Part shown: positions 1 through 6,096 of the stretch, piece after piece | Numbering within the stretch: position 1 is the stretch's first letter | Layout of the letters: each line of letters opens with the position of its first letter | DNA from: Calditrichota bacterium | Lineage (GTDB): Bacteria > Calditrichota > Calditrichia > Calditrichales > Calditrichaceae | Length of the DNA stretch: 6,546 bases | Direction: 5' to 3' | Assembly (NCBI GenBank): GCA_024278715.1 | Contig: JAJRSN010000027.1 | Location: 1-6,546 of the forward strand | Translations under genes and position numbers: made by a program | The notes under the pieces: model-generated | Told to the model about the DNA's origin: nothing | Databases searched by the model: none | The model's input: the letters and a program-made list of their open reading frames with translations, nothing else

Positions 1-1724
1 AAGAGGTGCGGCATTTAGTACATCAATTGGAAGATTTTATTGAAGAGAGTTCATTCGGCGATTTGCAGAATTCAGCTAAGGAGTATGATCAGAATCAGGA
101 TACTCTGAAAAAGTTTTCCGAAAATTTAAAGGATGTTTCTTCTGATCTGTCGAAAACGACCACTTCTGTTAGTAAATTAATGCGTTTTTTGGAAAAAAGC
201 CTTAACCAGATTTCGGTTTTAAGCAAAAGTTTACACAGCGATTTGTTGAAAGCCCGCATGGTTCCTATCCGTACCTTGTTTGAACGGTTTGAAAGACCGG
301 TGCGGGATTTGGCTCGCGAGCAGAAAAAACAGATAGAATTGGTAATCGAAGATAACGGCGCGGAAATGGACAGAGCCTTGGTGGATGCGCTGCATGAGCC
401 TTTGCTGCACATTTTGCGCAACGCGGTGGATCACGGGATCGAAAAGCCGACGGAACGTAAAAAGGAAGGTAAGGAGCGCAAAGGGCAGATTATTTTACGC
501 GCGCGTCAGGAAAAAAGTCAGGTTGTAATTGATATTATTGATGATGGTCGCGGAATCGATCCGGAAAAGATTCGCAAGAAAATCGTAAAATTAAAATTAG
601 CCTCTAAAGAAGAAGCGGCTCGGATGTCGGAAAATCGTTTACTCGATTTCATCTTTCGTCCGGAATTTTCGACCAGCGATAAAACGACAAAGGTTTCCGG
701 GCGGGGAATCGGGCTTGATATCGTCGCAGCCGAAATTCAGAAATTAAGGGGAATTGTCCGGATAAAGACCTCCAAAGGGCAGGGTACTGTTTTCTCAATA
801 AGGGTGCCTCTTACTTTAATTGTTTCTCACGCGATGTTGATTAAGTTTCACGAACAAACAATTGCCATTCCTCTTTTGGCAGTTATGGAATCACTCCAAA
901 TCGATTCGGAAGATATTTTGATTGACGATCAGAGAAAATATGTTCAGGTGCGCGGAAAATTATTGCCCTATGTTGATATTGACGAGCTTTTGAAAATATC
1001 CGGCGAAGAGCCAAAACCAACTGAAAAGCAAACCGCCCTGGTGCTGCACGATTCGGGCGTGAGTATTGCCCTGGGCATTGAGGAAATTATCGGGCGGCAG
1101 GATATTGTGATCAGAAATTTAGGCGGTTTATTACAGAATGTGGAACTAATTTCAGGCGGTACAATTTTAGCCAACGGCGAAGTAGCATTGATTCTCGATT
1201 ACGCGGGCGTAATCCACAAGGTGGAAGCCGAATTTTTTGCCGCCGCGCGTGAGCGTCAGTTGGTGCGCAAAGTAATTCAAACGCAGCAAAAATCGTCGAA
1301 CAAAGACGGCATCATCGATCAGGAAAAAATAGTGCAAAAACAGATTTCCGGCAGAAATCCGCGGATACTTATCGTCGATGATTCGTTAAGCGTGCGTAAC
1401 TTTATAAGTTCGTTTTTGGAGAAAAACGGCTTTGAAACCATAAAGGCGGAAGACGGCGAGGAAGCCCTGAAAATAGTTAATGAGAACGAAATTGACCTGC
1501 TTATAACAGATTTGCAAATGCCCAGAATGAACGGGTTCGATTTAATTAAAAATATTCGATCCATGGAACAATATTCTGATCTACCGGTCATTATTTTAAC
1601 GGCGCAGGCAGGAAAATCGCATCAGAAAAAAGGGGAGGAGGTCGGCGCAAACGCATTTATCTCCAAACCTTTTAAAGAGGGCGATCTCATCCGGATGGTC
1701 AATGCGTTCATTAAGGTGGAATAA
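1..1724 (+). CDS. cheA: CheA-type hybrid histidine kinase with C-terminal receiver domain (5'-partial)
   Basis: This is a chemosensory histidine kinase of the CheA family. It would autophosphorylate on an Hpt domain and pass phosphate to response regulators, in a cytoplasmic array with receptors and CheW. The frame is open through the left edge (a GAG codon precedes the GTG at 6), so the GTG is probably internal and the Hpt domain lies outside. Numbering from that GTG: a helical dimerisation region at about 25-85; the ATPase domain with N box HILRNAVDHGIE (135-146), G1 DDGRGID (179-185), F-box-like FRPEFST (217-223) and G2 GRGIGLDIV (232-240); a CheW-like coupling domain at about 265-408; a linker; and a receiver domain at about 452-572. 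The receiver has acidic D458/D459, phospho-acceptor D502, T532 and K554, all intact, so it should be phosphorylatable. The CheA-CheW-REC order is like FrzE or CheAY-type hybrids, where the receiver may act as a phosphate sink or as the output. The next gene follows after 22 bases. Confidence 0.95.
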   Translation, partial: EVRHLVHQLEDFIEESSFGDLQNSAKEYDQNQDTLKKFSENLKDVSSDLSKTTTSVSKLMRFLEKSLNQISVLSKSLHSDLLKARMVPIRTLFERFERPVRDLAREQKKQIELVIEDNGAEMDRALVDALHEPLLHILRNAVDHGIEKPTERKKEGKERKGQIILRARQEKSQVVIDIIDDGRGIDPEKIRKKIVKLKLASKEEAARMSENRLLDFIFRPEFSTSDKTTKVSGRGIGLDIVAAEIQKLRGIVRIKTSKGQGTVFSIRVPLTLIVSHAMLIKFHEQTIAIPLLAVMESLQIDSEDILIDDQRKYVQVRGKLLPYVDIDELLKISGEEPKPTEKQTALVLHDSGVSIALGIEEIIGRQDIVIRNLGGLLQNVELISGGTILANGEVALILDYAGVIHKVEAEFFAAARERQLVRKVIQTQQKSSNKDGIIDQEKIVQKQISGRNPRILIVDDSLSVRNFISSFLEKNGFETIKAEDGEEALKIVNENEIDLLITDLQMPRMNGFDLIKNIRSMEQYSDLPVIILTAQAGKSHQKKGEEVGANAFISKPFKEGDLIRMVNAFIKVE

Positions 1725-1746
1725 ATAAATTTTTTAATCGAAATCT

Positions 1747-3234
1747 ATGTACAAACTTATTTATATATTTATTTTTAATTGTTTCATAATTGCAGCTCTT
1801 TTTGCGCAAAGTAAGACCAGAATTATCAAACACCGGGTAATAACCGGTGAAGAGCGCTGGTCGGGCACTATTTTGATTAAAGGAGACGTGGTCGTAGCGC
1901 GAACCGGACGTCTTTATATCGAGCCGGGTACGCAGATACAATTTGCGCCCGATCAGGATTTAAGTCGCTCGGGATATGACAAGACAAGAAGTGAATTGAT
2001 CGTTAAAGGATCAATTTTTGCCCGCGGCGATATAAACCGAAAGATCGTTTTTTCTTCAGCCGCCCCTCGTCCGCGGATGAAAGACTGGTACGGGATTGAA
2101 ATTCAAAACTTAAAAAATCCGGCGATGTTTGAATATGTGGTTGTCGAATATGCCTATAATGGTTTTGAGATCAAAAAGAGTAATCCCTCGATTAAGAATT
2201 GTCAGATTCAATTTAATTATAACGCGGGCATAAGGGTGGCGGTAAGAGCAAAGTCCAGGTTAATAGGAAACATTATTACCGATAACGGTTATGCGGGAAT
2301 GATCTGTGAAACGGGCGCGCAGCCTGTTTTGAGCGACAATATGATCAATAATAATCAAATTGGGGTGATTATTTTCGGCTCTGCTCAACCCAATTTGGGC
2401 AACTTACAAAAAGGTAAGGATTACAACCCGGGGCGTAACGCTCTGTTTGATAATCTGGAATATGATTTGTATAATCACGGTAATAAGGATATTAAAGCAG
2501 AAGGAAATTCATGGGGTTCCAAAAATCGCGATCAAATTTTAAAACAGATTTTTGACGGCACGGACGACGGTCGGTATGGTCTTGTCGATTTTAACCCGAT
2601 TATCGGTAATATCGATCTGGAACGTAAAATTTTATTGGCTCAGCAATCGCAGAAAATTGAGGGGGACACTTTAAGTAGTCAATCGCTGACAGCCGACAGC
2701 GCAAAAATAGCGAAATTGACCGTTCCCGAAACCCGGCGGAATTTGCCGATTAAAAATATTACCGACAGCGCTAAAATAATAGCCGCGACTGATAAAAGCG
2801 CCCGAGAGACGAAGGACACAAGTTTGGCGCTTTCGCAGCCGGAAAAGCCCGCAGCCGGAACGGATTCGGTCAAAGCGGAAAAGCCGGTCGTTGAATCCGG
2901 AAATAAAACCGAAAACAATAAAAAGAAACTGCTGTCTTCAATTGATTTTGACCAGGTTTTTATGGATGTTTTCCTTGATAAAAAAGCGGAGGTTGTTAAA
3001 AAGGTCGCCCCGATTATCGACAATCCTTCCAGAGGCATGTATGATCACGGGCGCGTTATTGTTCGCGTGACCATAGGAAAAGACGGAAAAGTTGAAGACG
3101 CCAAAATTTTACGCGGTTTAAATTATTATTACGACGATCTTGCACTGAACGCGGCTAAAAAATTTATTTATAAGCCGGGAACCGTAAAAGGAGTGACGGT
3201 TCGTTTTTCCACGAGCATACTGTTTCAATTTTGA
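1747..3234 (+). CDS. Exported parallel beta-helix protein with TonB C-terminal domain
   Basis: A 495-residue envelope protein. Residues 1-20 form a hydrophobic signal sequence ending LFA/QS, which could be cleaved or kept as an inner-membrane anchor. Residues about 36-215 look like a right-handed parallel beta-helix (NosD/pectate-lyase-like): short strands separated by N/G turns, as in NPSIKNCQIQFNYNAGIRV and QPVLSDNMINNNQIGVIIF. An NSWGS motif at 254-258 closes the coil stack. Residues about 295-395 are a low-complexity Ala/Lys/Ser/Pro linker with repeated DSAKI-like units. Residues about 411-495 match a TonB C-terminal domain: GRVIVRVTIGKDGKVEDAKI, then a helix with ALNAAKKFIYKPG, ending in a hydrophobic strand with terminal Phe. 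In the TonB family this domain contacts outer-membrane transporters. Joining it to a beta-helix is unusual, and I cannot tell whether it transduces energy or is only a binding module. The ATG at 1747 fits the signal peptide, but no clear Shine-Dalgarno precedes it. Confidence 0.85.
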   Translation: MYKLIYIFIFNCFIIAALFAQSKTRIIKHRVITGEERWSGTILIKGDVVVARTGRLYIEPGTQIQFAPDQDLSRSGYDKTRSELIVKGSIFARGDINRKIVFSSAAPRPRMKDWYGIEIQNLKNPAMFEYVVVEYAYNGFEIKKSNPSIKNCQIQFNYNAGIRVAVRAKSRLIGNIITDNGYAGMICETGAQPVLSDNMINNNQIGVIIFGSAQPNLGNLQKGKDYNPGRNALFDNLEYDLYNHGNKDIKAEGNSWGSKNRDQILKQIFDGTDDGRYGLVDFNPIIGNIDLERKILLAQQSQKIEGDTLSSQSLTADSAKIAKLTVPETRRNLPIKNITDSAKIIAATDKSARETKDTSLALSQPEKPAAGTDSVKAEKPVVESGNKTENNKKKLLSSIDFDQVFMDVFLDKKAEVVKKVAPIIDNPSRGMYDHGRVIVRVTIGKDGKVEDAKILRGLNYYYDDLALNAAKKFIYKPGTVKGVTVRFSTSILFQF

Positions 3235-3239
3235 TAAAC

Positions 3240-3244
3240 AGGAG
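3240..3244 (+). promoter_or_regulatory. Ribosome binding site deciding a TTG start
   Basis: AGGAG sits 8 bases before a TTG at 3253 and directly after the stop codon of the beta-helix gene. No ATG or GTG lies between the preceding stop and the kinase's first beta strand, so this site makes TTG the best start for the deoxynucleoside kinase. Confidence 0.75.
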
Positions 3245-3252
3245 AACAGAAA

Positions 3253-3903
3253 TTGGTTCGGAAGCGGAAACTATATGTGGCTATTGCAGGAAATATCGGA
3301 GCGGGCAAAACGACGTTGACCCGAATGCTGAGTCAGAAATTGGGCTGGAAAGCTTATTATGAAAAAGTTATTGATAATCCCTATTTGGAAGATTTTTACA
3401 AAGATATGAAGCGATGGAGTTTCCATCTGCAAATCTATTTTCTTTCCCATCGTTTTATCAGCCAAAAAGAAATTACCGAGTGGCCCGGCTCCTGCATTCA
3501 GGATCGCAGTATTTACGAAGATGTGGAGATATTTGCGAATACTCTGCACAAACAGGGATTTATGACCGATCGGGATTATAACAATTATCGCGCCTTGTTT
3601 AACGTAATGTCCGAATATCTGCGAAAACCCGATTTGATTATTTATTTAAGAGCCACCACCGATCGCTTGTTCGATCATATCCGTAAGCGCGGCAGAAGCT
3701 ACGAGCAGCAGATGGATCGGGATTACCTTGAACGGCTGAATCAGGCTTATGAAGAATGGATCGACCGCGCCCAAAAAGAAGGATTTAAGGTGTTTGTATT
3801 TGATATGGAAAACCGCGATTTTGAGCACAATGAACGGGATTTCCGAATATTGTATCAATCAATTCGGGATATGGAAAAGCAGACGTGGATCGAAGGTGTT
3901 TGA
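3253..3903 (+). CDS. Deoxynucleoside kinase (dGK/dAK/dCK-like)
   Basis: A 216-residue cytosolic kinase of the deoxynucleoside kinase family, which phosphorylates a deoxynucleoside at its 5' position with ATP in nucleotide salvage. The P-loop is GNIGAGKT (13-20). E37, in YYEKVIDNPY, matches the conserved substrate-binding Glu followed by the N-P-Y/L segment of the bacterial dGK/dAK group. FHLQIYFLSHRF (57-68) is the substrate-pocket helix, DRSIYED (84-90) is the family's DRS motif, and RKRGRSYE (144-151) is the arginine-rich lid. The length is normal for the family and nothing is missing. Substrate preference (dG, dA or dC) cannot be read safely from the sequence. It starts at TTG behind a good ribosome binding site, 18 bases after the beta-helix gene, and its end overlaps the glycosyltransferase by 19 bases, so it is probably co-transcribed and may be translationally coupled to it. 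Confidence 0.92.
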   Translation: MVRKRKLYVAIAGNIGAGKTTLTRMLSQKLGWKAYYEKVIDNPYLEDFYKDMKRWSFHLQIYFLSHRFISQKEITEWPGSCIQDRSIYEDVEIFANTLHKQGFMTDRDYNNYRALFNVMSEYLRKPDLIIYLRATTDRLFDHIRKRGRSYEQQMDRDYLERLNQAYEEWIDRAQKEGFKVFVFDMENRDFEHNERDFRILYQSIRDMEKQTWIEGV

Positions 3904-5156
3904 TAATCACATATTACTTCCCTCCGTTGGGCGGCGGCGGGGTGCAGCGAATCACAAAGCTGATAAAATACACTTCGCAACAGGGGTGGCGGTTCACGGT
4001 TGTCACCGCAGATGAGCAAACCAATATTATTCCTCAAGACCCGAGTCTGGAAGCGGAAATTCCCTCTTCCGTGCGAACTATCAGGGTTCCTTTCGGAGCA
4101 ATTCCCGTAATTCCAAAAAAGAACGCTTTTTTTTCAAAGCCGTCTTATTACAAGCGTTGGCTGAGCGCGATGTTTTATCTTCCTGACAGCCGAAAAAAAT
4201 GGATTGCCGGGGCGTTACCCGTAATTAAAGGATTGATGAAATCGCAATCGTATGATTTGATTTTAATAAGCGTTCCGCCCTATTCGCTGAGTTTTTTGGA
4301 AGAGCGGCTTTGCAAAGAATTTGAGATTCCTGTGATTCTTGATATGCGCGACCCATGGACGTTAAATCCGTACAAAATCTATCCGACTTTGCTGCACCGC
4401 GTTTTTGACCGGCGGCTGGAAAAAAAGATCATCAAACGGATTCGATACGGGATAAGCGCTTACCAAAGCCCGTTGGAGTATTACCAAGAAAAGATCGAGG
4501 ACTTTGATATAAACCGATGGACAGTAATTCCAAACGGCTATGATGAAGATGATTTTGCCACCCTTTCCGCGGCAGATAAAGAGACAGATGTTTTTAAAAT
4601 AGGTTTCTCGGGAACCGTCTATTCGCACATTAACCATCCCACGCCTTTGTTCAAAGCTTTTGCGCGTCTGAAAAAAACCAATTCCGAAGAAGCTCAAAAA
4701 TTACGCTTTGTTTATGTGGGTAAATCCAGCATCGATTTGAAAAAATTGAGTAAAAAATTCGGATTGGAAAGTCAGGTGGAATTTAAGGGCTATCAGGCAC
4801 ATCACCATAACCTCGAAATTTTGAATTCGATGGATAGCCTGTGTTTTATTCTGGACGATCGATGTCCGCGAAGCAAGCATACCATCGGCGGCAAGGTTTA
4901 CGAATATTTAAGATTCAAAAAACCCGTTCTGGCTCTGGTTCCGGAAAACGGCGAAGCTGCAAAGTTGATTCGCTACACGGAATCCGGAGTTGTACTCAGT
5001 CCGCAAAAAACGGAAGCAATTGCCGCTACTTTGTTGAATTGGATAAGGCGTTCTCCGCGATTTGGGTTTAGGCACATCGAAGAGTACAGCCGTGAAAGGC
5101 AAGCCGAATTATTTCTAAAAGTTTTTGACGAGGCTATCGGATCGAAAGAGCGGTGA
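3885..5156 (+). CDS. GT4-like glycosyltransferase (GT-B fold)
   Basis: A 423-residue glycosyltransferase of the GT-B fold, closest by motif to family 4, which moves a sugar from a nucleotide donor to an acceptor in polysaccharide, O-antigen or capsule assembly. The N-terminal domain opens with LIITYYFPPLGGGGVQR (6-22), whose glycine-rich loop (G16-G19) is typical. DMRDPW (153-158) is characteristic of one GT4-like subgroup. The C-terminal domain begins near IPNGYD (215-220) and FSGTVY (241-246), has FVYVGK (275-280), and ends in the donor-binding segment GGKVYEYLRFKKPVLAL (335-351). There, E340 lies in the position of an E of the family's E-x7-E motif. There is no signal peptide or clear membrane helix, so it is cytoplasmic or membrane-peripheral. 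The GTG at 3885 is preferred over the TTG at 3900 because it leaves the usual few residues before the first beta strand; the Shine-Dalgarno is weak. Acceptor and donor are unknown. It is the last plus-strand gene. Confidence 0.88.
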   Translation: MDRRCLIITYYFPPLGGGGVQRITKLIKYTSQQGWRFTVVTADEQTNIIPQDPSLEAEIPSSVRTIRVPFGAIPVIPKKNAFFSKPSYYKRWLSAMFYLPDSRKKWIAGALPVIKGLMKSQSYDLILISVPPYSLSFLEERLCKEFEIPVILDMRDPWTLNPYKIYPTLLHRVFDRRLEKKIIKRIRYGISAYQSPLEYYQEKIEDFDINRWTVIPNGYDEDDFATLSAADKETDVFKIGFSGTVYSHINHPTPLFKAFARLKKTNSEEAQKLRFVYVGKSSIDLKKLSKKFGLESQVEFKGYQAHHHNLEILNSMDSLCFILDDRCPRSKHTIGGKVYEYLRFKKPVLALVPENGEAAKLIRYTESGVVLSPQKTEAIAATLLNWIRRSPRFGFRHIEEYSRERQAELFLKVFDEAIGSKER

Positions 5157-5181
5157 AACAGTATTCCATTGTCTTAACCTT

Positions 5182-5229
5182 GATTTTCATGATTTTGGAT
5201 TTGCGGAATTATCGGAATCATGGTAATCC
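5182..5229. repeat. Short imperfect 9-base-periodic repeat
   Basis: Just past the glycosyltransferase the sequence can be laid out in 9-base units that drift gradually: GATTTTCAT, GATTTTGGA, TTTGCGGAA, TTATCGGAA, TCATGGTAA, then TCC. The units share T/A-rich starts and GGA/GGAA endings. From memory, similar 'ATCATGGTAATCC'-type blocks are scattered between genes in some FCB-group genomes, sometimes beside GxxExxY-family genes. Copy number in this genome cannot be seen here. The block overlaps the 3' end of the RHS remnant's reading frame and supplies its stop codon. Confidence 0.45.
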
Positions 5230-5598
5230 TTTTCGCTCCGACCGATGACTCAATTCCGGATTGCAGTCCCCTTCCGGCAGGTCGGGATTTACGCCACGCT
5301 TCAACATACGAAGTCCGAAGAGAAAGTAATCGTCTTTAGTTACAATTTCGCCTTGTTCATTAACCGTTACGCGGATGTTGCCAATGTGGTCTTTTAGATA
5401 ATAATAACTGTTGCCATCAGGCGTTTTGTAACCAAAGCTGCCTAATCGCCAGAGTTTTAAATTTTTCTGGTAATTATATTCTGCCATCACCTGCCCGTCT
5501 GCTCCGCGGATTTAATAATCACTTATGGAATCGTCATATTTTGCCTCACCTTTTTTATAAACTCTTCCAGCGTCATAACCTGAATGGTACCAACAGCT
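5218..5598 (-). pseudogene. Decayed RHS/YD-repeat core fragment
   Basis: Reading the minus strand from 5598 gives recognisable RHS-core protein: SGYDAGRVYKKGEAKYDD, a TAA stop at 5512-5514, then IRGADGQVMAEYNY, and later YYYLKDHIGNIRVTVNEQGE and DDYFLFGLRM. This matches the RHS repeat-associated core pattern (YY-x-KDHLGN-x-R-VT-...-YYPFG). The stop replaces what would normally be a Tyr in DYYIRGADGQ, and another TAA bounds the frame at 5599-5601. After FGLRM (to 5305) the protein no longer looks like RHS and stops at 5218, before the usual GKERDEETGLDYFGARYYD hallmark. Both ends are therefore lost. An in-frame GTG at 5490 could start a 90-residue peptide, but with no N-terminus, no C-terminal hallmark and an upstream nonsense codon I call it a remnant. 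Base composition is like the plus-strand genes, unlike the AT-rich gene upstream of it. Confidence 0.75.
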
Positions 5599-5699
5599 TT
5601 AGTTAAGATTAGGATAAGAAAATTCAGCTTTCATGGACAGATTACACGAATATTTTATGGTATCTACTTCTAATTATATTTATTAAAAAATCTACTAAA
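5599..5699. other. Gene-free spacer
   Basis: About 100 bases between the RHS remnant and the lipoprotein stop codon, strongly AT-rich on its right side. I see no ORF worth calling, no RNA gene and no convincing terminator hairpin, although several minus-strand T runs follow the lipoprotein gene. Bases 5635-5651 read ATTCGTGTAATCTGTCC on the minus strand, resembling a short motif I recall from intergenic regions of FCB bacteria. Confidence 0.5.
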
Positions 5700-6092
5700 T
5701 CAAATATCATCTAATAATTGCTCAGAAAGTTTGATATACTTTTTATAATAAATAATTGATTTTCCTTTTCTGTTATTTCTTTCTAAATATGATGCATATT
5801 CTTTATAATACATCAATAATGCTTGAGCCATTTCATCGTTAAAAGATTTCTTGAGTTGCTTTTCTAATATTTCTATAGCTTCTTCGAAACGACAAAGCTT
5901 GAATAATATATAACCCTTATATGTAAGAAGCTTTGGATCTTCTTTTTTGTTTTTAATATTGTACTTATCAATTTTTTCTAAAGCTTCTGTAAATCTTTCA
6001 GCTTTAATGTCGGCATACGTTTCCAAATAAATAGAATGACTACAAGAAGATAGAAAAAATATAATTAAAGTTATTAAAAATATTCTTTCCAT
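5700..6092 (-). CDS. Small TPR-like lipoprotein, possible immunity protein
   Basis: A 130-residue lipoprotein. The start at 6092 gives a classical lipoprotein signal: MER, a hydrophobic run, then lipobox LSSC with the acylated Cys at 17. An upstream in-frame ATG at 6107 would add five polar residues, lacks a ribosome binding site and overlaps the preceding gene, so it is less likely. The mature part is helical and resembles two or three tetratricopeptide units: ADIKAERFTEALEKIDKY (27-44), LTYKGYILFKLCRFEEAIEILEKQ (about 56-79, the best TPR match) and a final helical pair rich in Tyr and Lys (about 88-125). It should sit on the periplasmic face of a membrane as a small binding scaffold. It begins 4 bases after the stop of the HExxH protein, so the two are probably co-translated. 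A role as immunity to that protein is inferred only from position, size and lipidation. G+C is very low: 11 of 60 in 5701-5760. Confidence 0.8.
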   Translation of the reverse strand: MERIFLITLIIFFLSSCSHSIYLETYADIKAERFTEALEKIDKYNIKNKKEDPKLLTYKGYILFKLCRFEEAIEILEKQLKKSFNDEMAQALLMYYKEYASYLERNNRKGKSIIYYKKYIKLSEQLLDDI

Positions 6093-6096
6093 TGTA

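Noticed and set aside
6..8. GTG as the true start of the CheA-like gene
   Set aside because: The frame is open upstream to the edge, no ribosome binding site can be seen, and the Hpt domain expected of CheA is absent, so the gene almost certainly begins outside the window.
2679..3038. Minus-strand 119-residue frame inside the beta-helix/TonB gene
   Set aside because: It is antisense to the low-complexity linker; its Ser/Ala/Phe-rich translation mirrors the linker's codon bias and matches no family I recognise.
3749..4015. Plus-strand 88-residue frame across the kinase/glycosyltransferase junction
   Set aside because: It is a shifted shadow of two well-supported genes that already account for these bases.
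4362..4697. Minus-strand 111-residue frame inside the glycosyltransferase gene
   Set aside because: It is antisense to a conserved coding region, with no start context or recognisable domain.
5182..5229. The 9-base-periodic block as a CRISPR array
   Set aside because: The units are too short and too divergent, and there are no spacers or nearby cas genes.
5256..5277. CCGGA/TCCGG inverted repeat as a transcription terminator between the convergent genes
   Set aside because: The stem is only five pairs with a 12-base loop and no T run follows on either strand, so it is too weak to call.
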